Shown: in pieces, positions 1 through 10,992 of the stretch
How positions within the stretch are numbered: the first letter of the stretch is position 1
Layout of the letters: each line of letters begins with the position of its first letter
NCBI GenBank assembly: GCA_037039925.1
Contig: JAXRKP010000379.1
Location: forward strand, 202,501 to 266,500
Reading direction: 5' to 3'
DNA from: Doris montereyensis
Lineage: Eukaryota; Mollusca; Gastropoda; Nudibranchia; Dorididae
Length of the DNA stretch: 64,000 nucleotides
Made by a program: the position numbers and the translations under genes
The notes under the pieces: model-generated
Database searches by the model: none
Seen by the model: only the letters and a program-made list of their open reading frames with translations
Told to the model about the DNA's origin: nothing

Positions 1-160
1 GAGAGAGAGAGAGAGCGTGGAGACAGAGAGACCTACACACAGAAAGGGAGGGAGGGGGGGTAAAAACATGTTTTAAACTATGAAAGGGAAAATTGATTTG
101 GGGGTTAGGGGTCAGATTTGATCAGGATGTGATTAATGTGTTATTTTGTCACATCTTTTT

Positions 161-471
161 AGGGACGGTAGTCCACAGGCACGGTGTGGCCTCACAATCA
201 AAAAGGTAGTGGGTTCGTGCCCGCCAACCGTTGAAAAAATTTTGTCTATTTTTTTTTAGCAAAATCTCCCCTTGGTCCATGTAGGTAGATTGATACCTAG
301 TCCCATCATAGACAGCCAATAAAAAGGAGGTCATGTGTGCAGATAACAACACTCTGTGCACGTTAAAGACCACTTAGCTGTTTACAGGGCAGTCAAGGCA
401 AAATTAAAAATCCTACCAAAAACCCTGAGATCACCTTAGTTGTGGATGTGGGTGAATCAAATCAAATCAAA
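161..471 (+). mobile_element. SINE-A copy 1
   Basis: The tRNA-like head has box-B-like GGTTCGTGCC. The body includes GTGCACGTTAAAGACCACTT and the 3' tail is AATCAAATCAAATCAA. All SINE-A copies share this layout: head, TAGGTAGATTGATACCTAGT, the GTTAAAGATCC core and the AAATC tail. Confidence 0.8.
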
Positions 472-573
472 AGTCACATTTCTTTTGGGTTTTTGTTTGG
501 TTTTTTTGTTGGAGACGCTTGATGGCAATGGATGGCGTGCTTAACGATTTTCACCCCCTTGTCATTTTTTCAG

Positions 574-702
574 AGGGCTATTTCGAAGTTCATAATTCCT
601 GCTTCTGCTCCTCGTGCCACAAAGCACGGGAGAGGACTCCATCGCCGTGGAGACCCACCGAAGGACTTTGTTCTCCGTTTGGCTGGTGTCGCTATGTTAT
701 CG
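574..702 (+). CDS. NEURL4-like gene, internal exon with Cys/His motif (frameshifted)
   Basis: The exon follows a T-rich acceptor ending TTTTTTCAG and ends at a GTAAGT donor. One frame encodes YFEVHNSCFCSSCHKAR, another HRRGDPPKDFV, and the first again PFGWCRYVI. Read together these form one continuous CxCxxCH...RGDPP...GWCR segment, so the exon carries at least two frame breaks. One is a C-run near 675 that is one base short (CTCCG where CTCCCG would keep frame). The pattern recalls the C-terminal region of neuralized-like protein 4, a centriolar and ubiquitin-ligase-associated protein; this is from memory and unverified. Earlier exons lie to the left of the window. The downstream intron opens with a minisatellite containing the donor. 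Confidence 0.6.
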
Positions 703-1180
703 GTAAGTTGGTAGCACTACGTAGTAAGTTGCGCTTTATCTAGTAAGTTGACGCATTATTTAGTAAGTTGACGCGCGTTATCTAGTAAGTTGACGCGTTA
801 TCTAGTAAGTTGACGCGTTATCTAGTAAATTGATCGTTATTTAATATGTTAACATGTTATCTAGTAAGTTGACCTGTTATCTAGTATATTGATCGTTATC
901 TAGTAAGTTGTGGCGTTATCTAGTTAGTTGATGCATTATCTAGTAAGTTGATGCATTATCTAGTTAGTTGATGCATTATCTAGTAAATTGATGCATTATT
1001 TGGAAAGGGGACACGCTATCTTGTATTTTAGCATGTTATCTGGTAAGTTGACACGTTATCTTGCAAGTTAACATGTTGTCGCGTTGGCACATTATCTAGT
1101 AAGTTGATCGTTATCTGGTAAGTTGACATGGTATCTGGTAAGTCAGCGTGTTATCTGGTAAGTGGTCGTGTTATCTGGAT
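703..1180. repeat. ~20-bp minisatellite starting at a splice donor
   Basis: About 22 copies of a unit such as GTTATCTAGTAAGTTGACGC. The first unit overlaps the exon end GTTATCG and donor GTAAGTTG of the NEURL4-like exon. Confidence 0.9.
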
Positions 1181-1440
1181 TTTACAATAGAAAACTTACT
1201 AAATGGTCACATGCATACCATATTTAGGTGTGTTTACGTTTAGTGTGTGTGCATGTTCTATCGATTGGGTGTGTGTCTGTGACATATTTCAATCTACAAT
1301 TTTTATTTCATTTTATCAGTGTATTATTACTGCCCAATTGCTAATGTGACCAAAGCAAATATTCAGTTATCAACCAATAAAGATTTCTCTTATCATTTTT
1401 TTTTATTATCTTATCTTATTGTTGTCTAATACTTCCAGAG

Positions 1441-1554
1441 CCATCAACAAAGCACACAGTTTGAACGTAGCCGAAAAATGGCATTCCGCCTACTACGGCA
1501 CTGGGGCTTCTGATGTGCGTAGAATATTAGACACCTTTGATCTTCTGCCTTCAG
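1441..1554 (+). CDS. NEURL4-like gene, KWH-AYYGT exon
   Basis: This exon encodes AINKAHSLNVAEKWH followed by SAYYGTGASDVRRILDTF and ends at TCAG|GTTCGT. Choosing the acceptor at CCAGAG|CC rather than CCAG|AGCC makes the phase match the preceding exon (G plus CC gives Ala) and keeps frame, so 1441 is preferred. The W-H-x-A-Y-x-G-T pattern followed by a short helix is a recognisable signature of the same C-terminal module. No frame break is visible here. Splice phase 1 at the end joins correctly to the exon at 4380. Confidence 0.65.
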
Positions 1555-1769
1555 GTTCGTATTCCCAATTTTAAAAAATCTAGGCCTCAGAACGTAAAAC
1601 TGTACATTATGTAGTAGAGCTATTCTTTAACTTGTGATTGAAAAAAACAACCTGTGTTGAGATTTTCACTTGTATATTTTAATACTTTAATCGACAATTC
1701 TTTGTTTTTCGTTTCTGTAATCTTCCTTCAACCGATACCAGTGTTTACACTGTCATTACTGGCATCAAT

Positions 1770-1901
1770 ATTGTCTAGTCATTAGATTGCAGACTTTGGA
1801 TTGGGAGGTTCTTGGTTTGAATCCTGGCAATCCTAGGTCTGACCTTGCATTTCGTGGGAAAGACACAAGACACACATTTCCTCACTTGACCTGGCTGCAA
1901 C
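1770..1901 (+). mobile_element. SINE-B 5' part (split by SINE-A)
   Basis: The head has box-B-like GGTTTGAATCC, followed by TCGTGGGAAAGACACAAGAC. The remainder continues at 2228 after the inserted SINE-A. Confidence 0.7.
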
Positions 1902-1905
1902 GGGG

Positions 1906-2221
1906 GGCTGGGGACTCGGTAGTCCGGAGGCAAGGTGTCGGCCTCTCAACCAAGAGGTAGTGGTTCGAGCCCGCCAACGGTTGAAAAATGTTCTCAAATT
2001 ATTCTCAGGCAAAGTCTACCCTGGTCCAGGTAGGTGGATCGACACCTAGTCCCGTCGGAGACAGACTTTAAAAAGGAGGTCCTGTGTGCAGATCACAACA
2101 CTCTGTGTACGTTAAAGATCCCTTCGCCGTTTACAGGGCAGTTTGGGCAAAATTTTAAAAATCTCGCCAAAATCCCAGAGGTCACCTCGGTTGTGGATGT
2201 GGGTAAATCAAATCAAATCAA
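1906..2221 (+). mobile_element. SINE-A copy 2, nested in SINE-B
   Basis: This is a full-length copy with head GGTTCGAGCCCGCCAACGG and tail AAATCAAATCAAATCAA. It is flanked by ACCTGGCTGCAAC (1889-1901) and ACCTGGGTGCAAAC (2228-2241), a probable target duplication, with the two halves of a SINE-B outside. Confidence 0.85.
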
Positions 2222-2227
2222 GATCAA

Positions 2228-2425
2228 ACCTGGGTGCAAACAACGTGCGTGTACCACCACGAGCCAGGGAGTGAAATAAATGCCTGTGACAAGACTAACG
2301 CCCTGTCCAGAAGGGGATGTAGTGTCTGTCTCCTGTTCCGGTCTCAAGCTGTAGAAGAACCCTTGGTAAGCTCTGGCTGTATGGGCCATAGCACCTTTGA
2401 AGGAGCTTTCTTTTGATTTTTCTTT
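2228..2425 (+). mobile_element. SINE-B 3' part (split by SINE-A)
   Basis: It continues with CCTGGGTGCAAAC and ends with GGCTGTATGGGCCATAGCAC and CTTTGAAGGAGCTTTC, the SINE-B 3' end. Confidence 0.7.
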
Positions 2426-3289
2426 GCGTCATTGGCTCGAGGGGTGTTGTTGTTTTTTTCCGTTGAAAATCTCTCTGAATGTGACCAAGACCGCTCAACA
2501 AAGGGTTGACAGTGGTACACCTGTCAAGCAAGCCTATCAGTGAGATGCAAAACCCAATGACCTCCAGATTTCGAGTCTATGCTAGAAATGGGCCTCCTCC
2601 TTTTCTTCAACTCACTTGCCACTAACTGAGCTGTTCGCGGATACATCCACGCACATCCAATATTGGGGTTATTCAGGTGTTTTCAATTTCTTTTTGAAAA
2701 ATGACTCCTAATGTAATGATCTTCAAATATGATCACAGAAACATTCGAACAGCAAAAAGAAAGAAACAGTTTGCCTTTCACTCTCATACTTTTGTTACAA
2801 CAATAGAGAATGATGACTATATTTCCATCAACAGGAAAAATTTGTAGTCCATTATTTCGTACATAATCTGTGTCAAAATCTGAATTTTCACCATTAAATT
2901 CCACCTCACTATCAATATTGCCGTACGCCATCGGAAATATTTCATTTAGGCCTAAGCAAAGCCATACTGCGAAAAAAAAATCTCATTAAAACAAAGAGAT
3001 TCAAGAAATAGTCAGGCACTGGCACCTGAAGGGCATATGCTTTAAAATAGCTCTCTATGTCTAAAAATAGACGTACCACATCAATTAAACTGTTGACGAA
3101 CCACGAAAATAGGTTTAACAAGCTCTGAGTACGGTTTTAGCCATGAGGCGTACAGGAAGACCACGGCAGTTATGGATTATTTATTGCCCTTCCCGTATGT
3201 AAACGGGAACTGTAGCAAGTGAATTAAAATGTCTTCCCAAAAACTTTTTTTTCTTAAGTCAGTGATAATGATATCTATGTAAGCTGAAT
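2426..3289. other. NEURL4-like intron, no feature seen
   Basis: AT-rich intron sequence without repeats I can name or convincing exons; short open frames only. Confidence 0.5.
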
Positions 3290-3690
3290 GTCTCTATCTT
3301 TGACCGCTTATAACTCAGGAATCACTGCACCCACAACCTCCATGTTTCGCATGTAGATTTCAAATAGCCTGCTTTAGGTTCTTAACGAATTAAATATTGG
3401 ATCAAATCAGTATTTGAATTGATTGGAAAAAGATTGTTTGCCTGCGATCGAGGAAACTTTTTATTGTACTGTTACTAGATATGATTTCTCGATTTCCAGT
3501 CATTACAATAAAAAGCAGGAGTAATCTCAAGTGTCGAGAACTAATTTAATCTATTAATAGTACTTGACATCACCCATACCGAATACAGTCGTGTCTGAGT
3601 TTGCCGCACTGAAAGATCGAGAGTGAGAGACCCAGCCCTCGAATAAAGAGAAACCATAACCCATCTTTGTCTCCAGGCATGCTTGTTGAT
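3290..3690. mobile_element. Unclassified dispersed repeat G, copy 1
   Basis: It shares long stretches with 26855-27112, for example ATTTGAATTGATTGGAAAAA, GATTGTTTGCCTGC and TTTGTCTCCAGGCATGCTTG. Compared with copy 2 it carries about 170 extra bases from 3470 to 3640. Confidence 0.6.
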
Positions 3691-3828
3691 AATATGAAAA
3701 GCTAGATGAAGACAGAGACTGTTGAAGAATTGATGAGGGATTGTGACACGTGGAGGGAAAGGATTGCCAACACTATGCAGTAAGGCACCTAACTGATTGA
3801 TTGATATTGACTGGATTTAACACCCTTT

Positions 3829-4002
3829 GTCCCCACTGACCCAGGTGCAAATGGGCACCAGCTAGACTCTTGAGAGGAAAAACCTGTGTCAGACTAATTG
3901 TCCTGTGCAGGGAGGTGATTATTATCACTTGTTTTACTTCACACGTATAGAAACCGGGATATGCTCCGGCTCTATGGGCCATAAGGGCCTTAAAGAAAAT
4001 CT
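3829..4002 (+). mobile_element. SINE-B copy (3' half)
   Basis: It runs from CCACTGACCCAGGTGCAAAT to GGCTCTATGGGCCATAAGGG; GGGAGGTGATTATTATCAC is the shared middle. Confidence 0.75.
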
Positions 4003-4149
4003 GCTTTTACCTTCAATTGGAGATGGATTAAAACCTCACATGTCTCATGCGTTGGTCATGTTAAAGATCACCTGAGGTTTTGACCATTGATGGAAATGAG
4101 AATCTGACTCTGGACATCAGAGGACACTTCTTTTTCAGACATTGCATGA

Positions 4150-4325
4150 CATATTGAATTCTATCCGTCTGTGTATCTATCTGTCTATAATCTTTCTTTC
4201 CTTTCATTCATGTACCAATTCATCAAGTTTATCTAGCATCCATCTTTCTATCTATCTGTATTCATATCTGTCTTTTTGTTTCACTCTCTGTTTGTCCATC
4301 CATCGTCTAACCTATGATATATATT
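4150..4325. repeat. TCTA/TCTG-rich pyrimidine stretch
   Basis: Imperfect CTATCTGTCTAT-type repeats just before the acceptor of the exon at 4380. Confidence 0.6.
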
Positions 4326-4379
4326 GTTGCCTGTACACGCATTTGTGGTGCTTAAGATTCTCTGCTCTTATGTCCACAG

Positions 4380-4533
4380 ACGAAGGCCATTCACATTCAT
4401 CTCCCAGTATGCTAGTCCCCCGGCCCCCACCCTACACAGAGAAATCTCGTCCAGAGAGTCTTGGAGGAAAACAGATTTATCTTTCACCAACGATCAGACA
4501 TGCTGGCGGAAATCAGTTTTCTCCCAAACACAG
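4380..4533 (+). CDS. NEURL4-like gene, linker exon (SPTIRHAG)
   Basis: The exon is bounded by GTCCACAG and CACAG|GTAAAG. It reads DEGHSHSSPSMLVPRPPPY, then a polar linker, then IYLSPTIRHAGGNQFSPKHR with no internal stop. The phase joins both neighbours: G+AC at the start and AG+G at the end. The proline- and serine-rich first half looks disordered. The SPTIRHAG stretch is the conserved part. The reading frame stays open upstream of the exon, but that part is intron with TCTA-type repeats. Confidence 0.6.
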
Positions 4534-4734
4534 GTAAAGCTTTTTGAACTCTTGACAGAAATCTTTATGTATGTCTGGGTTTGTTTTGTTGTTTTTCAGA
4601 CGAAGGCTTCGAACCAACCTAACTACACTCTTTTTAAAAGACTCTTTATGCTTGGTTGACAGTTTGTTCTTTTTTCATGTCAAGGTGACGAGTGACTATG
4701 TGGAGGTCGGGGTTAGGTTCTAGTGGTGCCCAAA

Positions 4735-4850
4735 GAAGTTTTTCTGCCCGTTACTTTGTTTTTGTCTCATTTTTGTTCCTGCGGGACTTCAATATTATTT
4801 CGTATCATTGTACATCACTTTTGACATGCCCCTTTGCCTCACTGGCAGGC
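4735..4850 (+). mobile_element. SINE-D tail fragment
   Basis: TTTGTCTCATTTTTGTTCCT and CGGGACTTCAATATTATTTC match the SINE-D tail; CATGCCCCTTTGCCTCAC marks its end. Confidence 0.55.
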
Positions 4851-5187
4851 TTTAAAAAGAAAAAATGAGTGCCTTCCACGCGGGCACCGAAAGGTGTCGC
4901 ACCTGGCATTCCAATTTCTTTAGAGGTTGAAATACAGGCTGTCGTAGAAGCCTATGCTCAATGCAACAGGATTCATCCATGTTGTTCAAGTGAGCAAATA
5001 GAGTCAATTTTCTTGCCCAGGGGAAACAGAAACGAAAATGCCTGATATGGGGCTGGAGCCCCCATGCCTCTGGGTCACAGTGTAATGCCTTTTAATCACT
5101 TGGCCATCTCGTCCCTATTTGATTTCAGCTTTTGAGGTAATCCGCTTCTGTTTTCTTTTCTTTTTTCTCTCCCTTTGAACCAACCAG

Positions 5188-5393
5188 GTTCCAAGATCCC
5201 AAGACCAAAAAAGACCTACGATGCCCGCGTGGCCCTGCAGGTGTGGGTCAAGCCAGGTTCCTACAAGGTCAGCCCACAGTGTGACGAAGACAAGGCGCAG
5301 GTGGATCCGCACTTCAAGAATTCCGAGATTGACTGGGTCACCAAAGAGAGAGGCTCAACCATGCTGCATGCGTTGTTACTGAGAGTGGAATAA
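5188..5393 (+). CDS. NEURL4-like gene, terminal exon with stop
   Basis: After the acceptor CAACCAG the exon encodes FQDPKTKK, then TYDARVALQVWVKPGSYKV, and later DWVTKERGSTMLHALLLRVE before a TAA stop at 5391. The A-run at 5207-5212 is one base too long for a continuous frame, so the start and the rest sit in two frames. PGSYKV, W-TKERG and the LL-RVE ending are the features that suggest a NEURL4-type C-terminus. The hexamer AATAAA overlaps the stop codon at 5389-5394; I cannot say whether it is used as a poly(A) signal. No later coding exon is seen, so this looks like the real 3' end of the gene. Confidence 0.65.
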
Positions 5394-5518
5394 ACGTTTT
5401 GTCTGTTGGGATGGGTTTTTTTGGGAGGGGGAGTTGTTTGTTGTTGTTTCTAAGAAAGAACAAAAAAAAACAATGCCTGGAAACTCTTCATCATAACATT
5501 TTGTCATATCAGTATTTG

Positions 5519-5573
5519 CCCCTCCCCCCCCCCCCCCTCCCCGTGGGCTTTTTTTTTTTTTTTTTTTTTTAAT
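5519..5573. repeat. Poly-C and poly-T runs
   Basis: A C-rich run (5520-5537) is followed by a run of about 22 T. Such runs are the least reliable bases in the window. Confidence 0.8.
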
Positions 5574-5713
5574 GCCTTATTTTTTAAGTTGTGAAAGAAG
5601 TGATGATTGAAATCATGTAACACTGAAATGAAACACTAGAGATTTGAAAGCTTTTGGGTGCACATCAGTCAGGTTCATTCTACCTACCCTTTTCTGTGGT
5701 GCCAAGGAAATTT

Positions 5714-6020
5714 TAGGAGTCTCAGTAGTCCAGAAGCAAGGTGTTGACCTCCCAATCTCAACCTAAAAGGCTGTGGGGGCAAGCCTCCCCTGGTTGAAAA
5801 CTTTCTCGAGTAAAACCTGCACCCATGGTCCAGGTAGGTGGATCGACATTTAGTCCTGTTCGGGAATGGACATAAAAAAAAGGTCCCGTGTACATATCAC
5901 AACACTCCGTGTACGTTAAAGATCCCTTGGCTGTTTACAGGGCAGTCCTGGCAAAGTTAAAAATCCTACCAAGACCGCTGAGATCACCTTACTTGTGGAT
6001 GTGTGTTAAATCAAATCAAA
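5714..6020 (+). mobile_element. SINE-A copy 3
   Basis: A full-length copy about 320 bp downstream of the NEURL4-like stop codon; core GTGTACGTTAAAGATCCCTT and tail AAATCAAATCAAAG are clear. Confidence 0.8.
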
Positions 6021-6718
6021 GTCAAGGAAAATTTCATATCGAAAGATTTCCAAACCGCATCGATGGGCATATCAAAACTAATGGTCAAGATGATTTTTTC
6101 AATTTTAAAGTGGTTCATTGGAAATAATCCAATTTTTCGTAATTTTGATATATTCTTTAATGGTCTCCACAAAGTCATTTTGTTATGCGACCTTTGGAAC
6201 AGAACGGATGAAGAAGAAAATGATCTTTTTGTTTTGTTATTGTCTTCATTGAGCGAGTGAGTACCGTGGATGGCTTGTCAAACCTATTACCTTAACTGGA
6301 AATAGACAAGCAAAGCTGCCAACCAGTACGGGAAATACGTATTTTAGTATGTAGTAAGTATATGTCCGCAAGTCTGTACTTTCTTTGAAAAGTATGTGTT
6401 TGAAATTAATTTTTCTTTTTTTAAATAGCCCTAAGTTAACAGCGGAGACTAGAGAAATCGGGGTGAACATTCTGACCTGCCATTTTGAGTTTGTAGAAAT
6501 ACCATCATATTTTAATGCCAGAGAGACCAGAGATGTTTTGTTGTTTTACCTTAAAGGGGTTATTTCAAGTTGATTTGTCCACATTTTCTAGAATGTTACG
6601 GGCTGTCGTGAAAGATAAAAGCAACCCTGCCGCCAGAGAGTCTGTTTTTAGATTTGGAAAGGTTGGCAGCTAGGGACAAGAACTTTAAAAAAACTTACTC
6701 GTAGTTTTTTACCTTGAT

Positions 6719-6857
6719 TATAAAAAAGGCCCTGTGTGCAGATCACAACACGCTGTGCATATTAAAGATCCCTTGGCTGTTTACAGGGGCAGTCCGGGAA
6801 GAATTTTAAAAATCTGACCCAAAAACTCGAGATCACCTTAGTTGTTGATGGAAATCA
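6719..6857 (+). mobile_element. SINE-A copy 4 (3' half)
   Basis: Only the part from CCTGTGTGCAGATCACAACA through the core and GAGATCACCTTAGTTGTTGA is present; the head is missing. Confidence 0.7.
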
Positions 6858-7648
6858 CATTTCTGCTCACTTCAAAACTCCCCATTTTTAAGAAATTTGT
6901 CCAAAGATTTACCAAAGCCGTTGTTTTATCAGTGGTATTCGGCAGAAGGACATACTTTCTCTTCATTTTTGTTTTGTTTGTGGGATGATCCTGTATAGGA
7001 TCTTCTGCCCTCATTTGTTTCTCTTTTTTTTTCCATACCCAAAGATGATATTACTGCAGATTTAGCCGACGTGATCAGGTAACAGTTAGGCAAGGATAAA
7101 TATATTATTGTGACTGTGTGACAGCTTGCCTCAAGTATGAAGAATGGGGTGACCATTTATACAATTTTGTCTTTCAGCATTCATGCATCCGCGAAAGGTG
7201 ATACGTTCTCTTTCGTTTTTTTTTTTGTGTTTTTGTTTTGTTTGTTTTAATCTTTGAATGATTTATCCAATCTTTTAATTTTTTCCCTTTCAAAACTGGA
7301 TGGCATCATACTGTGTGTTCCCTTTCAATATGTGAAGAAAGTGGTCAGATTGTGTATAAATAATATGTATGATGTGCATAATATATTTTCTTTTTCTCGC
7401 AACTTTGCTGTTTTCAGTTTCAGTCATATTTCCAGTGATGTGTCATTACTGCTGCTCTTTATAAAATGTGTGTGGTTGTTGTGTACTGTTTTTTTCTTGT
7501 GCTTCTTGACAAGAGGATTTTGTAATGTGTAATGTGTACATTCATCATGTGTACTGTGTAAATTCATTATATTATGTAGTGTATACATCGATATTTCCAA
7601 TATAGAGATATACGGTCTGGATAGTTATGTGCAGTACCTGACAGGTTG
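6858..7648. other. Intergenic, no feature seen
   Basis: AT-rich, with T runs at 7218-7240 and a GTGTA-rich stretch at 7525-7575. The short frames have no recognisable content. Confidence 0.5.
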
Positions 7649-7908
7649 GAACAATTTTTTCTCAAGTTTTTTTTTCTTTTTTTTTTTTTTTCTTTTTCAA
7701 ATAAAACTCACCCAGTGGTCTAGGTAGGTGTATTGACACTTAGTCCTATCGGAGATGGATGATTAAAAAGGATGTCCTGTGTACAGATCACAACATTCTG
7801 TGTGTTTAAAATCCCTTGGCTGTTGGTAACTTCAGTCCAGGCAAACTTTAAAATATTCTACCTAAAGCCTTACGATCACCTTAGTGCGTGGATGTGGGTA
7901 ATTTCAAA
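7649..7908 (+). mobile_element. SINE-A copy 5 (head missing)
   Basis: It begins in the T-rich stretch after the head and continues CTAGGTAGGTGTATTGACAC to GGATGTGGGTAATTTCAAAT. The core is degraded. Confidence 0.7.
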
Positions 7909-8045
7909 TAAAAAACTTTTTTTAAAAACCGTTGTGTGAAGAAAAGACAACACCGTCCTGATTTAGTCACTTAGAGAAAATTGTAATATGATAATTCCAC
8001 AAGAATAGAAGAACAGAACAATGTAGTAATAGCAGATTAAAGTCA

Positions 8046-8072
8046 TATATATATATATATATATATATATGC
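8046..8072. repeat. (AT)n microsatellite
   Basis: About 13 uninterrupted AT units. Confidence 0.9.
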
Positions 8073-8271
8073 ATGTATATCTTTATGAAACTTATGGGCA
8101 ATATAGATACGGAGATATGAACATGTGATCAAAAGTAAGTTATGAGGACTGTTAAACGAGTAAGATAAACCTATGAGGATTTCTTTATCACCATGGTTTT
8201 GCCTTTGTTTTAAACCGTTGGCCGACTTTCCCAGTAGTTTGTACATTTATTATTAGAGGACTGCCACAATA

Positions 8272-8584
8272 GGGGGAACTCGATGGTCCAGAAGCATTGA
8301 TGTCGTCATTGTCAGCCTCTCAACCAAATAGTCGTGGGTTCATGCCCAACAGGTTGAAAATCGTAGGGGGGGGGGTTGGCACCCCTGCTGCCATCGGAAA
8401 CGGATGATAAAAGAAAGAAGGTCAATGTGTGTAGACCACATGACTCCCTGTATGTTAAAGAACCCACGGCTGTTTACAGGACAGTCCCAAGTAAAAAAAA
8501 ATTAAAAATCATATCAAAAACCCAGAGATCACCTTAGTTGTGTGAATGTGGGCGTAAAATCATTATCACATGAAATCAAAATCA
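8272..8584 (+). mobile_element. SINE-A copy 6
   Basis: Full-length but diverged: head CGATGGTCCAGAAGC, core GTATGTTAAAGAACCCACGG, tail ATGAAATCAAAATCAAAT. Confidence 0.75.
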
Positions 8585-8962
8585 AATGTTTGAAAAAGCC
8601 ACAGACAGTGAGTTTGTAGTTATTATACACAAATCTAAGTAGGTTATGGCGTATACATTTATTTTGTTATCCCATTTCTGTCTCTGTCCTTTTGAAGTCA
8701 AACAGAGAGGGTTTGTTTTCTCATTGTGTTATGTCAGACAGAACATATAATATATAATCAATCTCAGAGGTGGGTTTAAAGCTCAAAGTGACCTCTGTAT
8801 AGTTGACTCCCATAGGTTTCAGTTGTAAATGAATTTTAATTTTACTGATTGGTTGGTGGAACAGTACTAGCCAATTATTTTCCTGTCCTTAACAAAAATT
8901 CCTATTTGCTTTGCTTGCCTCCGATAGGTATGAAACTGAAGGTTTTTAAAATTGTTTTAAAG

Positions 8963-9238
8963 TTGCTTCAAGGCCATTATTACGACCCATAGATTCAAGA
9001 GATTATCCTTGTTTCTATAGCGTGAAGCAGAACAGGTGACAATAATCACCTCCTGGACAGGACGCTAGTCTGATGCAGGTTTTTACTCCCAAGTTAGTGC
9101 TAGTACCTGATTCAAGAGGAGTAAACGTGTGTTAAGAGTGTTTTTCCTAAGGAGCACAGTGTCAGATCTAGCTCTTTGATAGGATTTGATTTTATGATCC
9201 CAAGTCCAGCAGCCTAACTACTCGGCTGCCGACACCAC
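8963..9238 (-). mobile_element. SINE-B copy
   Basis: Full-length on the minus strand. At the right end the head is GGTGTCGGCAGCCGAGTAGT; the body includes GGAGGTGATTATTGTCACCT. Confidence 0.75.
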
Positions 9239-9423
9239 ATTAAAAATAGTGTGCGGGGTAAAATTTCAATCTATCAAACCTAAGTTTTATTGAATTGGCC
9301 ACCCAGTGAAGTAAAAAATTGTTTACTTCATTTTGACAACTTTTGAATTTTAAAAAGCAACAATCAACATACAAAAACAACACAGCTTTGTTTGAGCAGT
9401 CTCCTCACATTAGCTATGAATTG

Positions 9424-10620
9424 TGTGGAGCAGTTTTCCACCCATAGAGTTGTCAGTGTGTGGAGAAGTTTTCCACCCATAGAGTTATCAGTGTGTGGAG
9501 AAGTTTTCCACCCATAGAGTTATCAGTGTGTGGAGAAGTTTTCCACCCATAGTTATCAGTGTGTGGAGAAGTTTTCCACCCATAGAGTTATCAGTGTGGA
9601 GAAGTTTTCCACTCATAGAGTTATCAGTGTGTGGAGAAGTTTTCACCCACAGAGTTCTCAGTGTGGAGAAGTTTTCCACTCATAGTTATCAGTGTAGTTT
9701 TCCACGCATAGAGTTATTAGTGTGTGGAGAAGTTTTTCACCCATAGAGTTTTCAGAGTTATCAGTGTGTGCAGAAGTTTTTCACCCATAGAGTATAGCGT
9801 TATCAGTATGTGAATAAATTTATCACCCATAGAGTTTTCAGAGTTATCAGTATGTGGAGAAGTTTTCCACCCATAGAGTTTTCAGAGTTATCAGTATGTG
9901 GAGAAGTTTTCCACCCATAGAGTTTTCAGAGTTATCAGTATGTGGAGAAGTTTTCCACCCATAAAGTTTTCAGTGCGTGGAGAAGTTTTCCACCCATATA
10001 GTTATCAGTGTGTGGAGAAGTTTTCACTCACAGAGTTATCAGTGTGGAGAAGTTTTCCACTCATAGTTATCAGTGTAGTTTTCCACCAATAGAGTTATCA
10101 GTGTGTGGAGAAGTTTTCACTCATAGTTATCAGTGTAGTTTTCCACCAATAGAGTTATCAGTGTGTGGAGAAGTTTTCCACCCATAGAGTTTTCAGTGGG
10201 TGGAGAAGTTTTCCACCCATAGAGTTATCATTTATCAGTTTGTGGAGAATTTTTCCACCCATAGAGTTATCAGTGTGTGGAGAAGTTTTCCACTCATAGT
10301 TATCAGTGTGTGGAGAAGTTTTCCACCCATAGAGTTATCAGTGTGTGGAGAAGTTTTTCACCCATAAAGTTATCAGTATGTGGAGAAGTTTTTCACCCAT
10401 AGAGTATAGAGTTATCAGTGTGTGGAGAAGTTTTTCACCCATAGAGTATAGAGTTATCAGTGTGTGGAGAAGTTCTTCACCCATAGAGTATAGAGTTATC
10501 AGTGTGTGGAGAAGTTTTCACCCATAGAGTATAGAGTTATCAATGTGTGGAGAAGTTATTCACCCATAGAGTATAGAGTTATCAGTATGTGGAGAAGTTT
10601 TCCACGCATAGAGTTATCAG
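9424..10620. repeat. 35-bp minisatellite with internal dyad
   Basis: More than 30 copies containing GTGGAGAAGTTTTCCAC, an imperfect palindrome, and CATAGAGTTATCAGTGT. Higher-order variants carry an extra ATAGAGT after 10380. Confidence 0.92.
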
Positions 10621-10713
10621 GGAAGATATATGTAGGATAGTCAGTCTGTTGGAAGTAGATTCAATGATTGTAAAGAGATGGGCACTGCTTCTCAAGGGAA
10701 GGCTACAGAAATA

Positions 10714-10992
10714 GAATTTATTCATGAGCACTCAGTTTAGTCTTGTAGCTAAAAAGAGTATGACCTTTATAATAATGTGTTATATCACTATCACCACCAA
10801 GGAGTTTTCCAGCTCTGTCAACTGCAACAAAGAAACAGCCGATTAATTCATGAGCACTCAGTTTAGTCTTGTGTAGCTAAAAGAGTATGACCTTTATAAT
10901 AATGTGTTATATCATTATCATCACGAAGGAGTTCCCAGCTCTGTCAACTGCAACAAACAAAACAACGCTGATTTATTCATGAGTACTAAGTT
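10714..10992. repeat. Tandem duplication, ~129-bp unit
   Basis: Two full copies and the start of a third; shared landmarks are TTCATGAGCACTCAGTTTAG and AGCTCTGTCAACTGCAACAA. Confidence 0.85.

Noticed and set aside
4142..4379. Frame continuing upstream of the NEURL4-like exon at 4380
   Set aside because: It is composed of TCTA/TCTG repeat and precedes a good acceptor, so it is intron.
9424..10620. CRISPR-like array
   Set aside because: The unit is continuous with no unique spacers of constant length, and the context is a eukaryotic genome with introns and SINEs.
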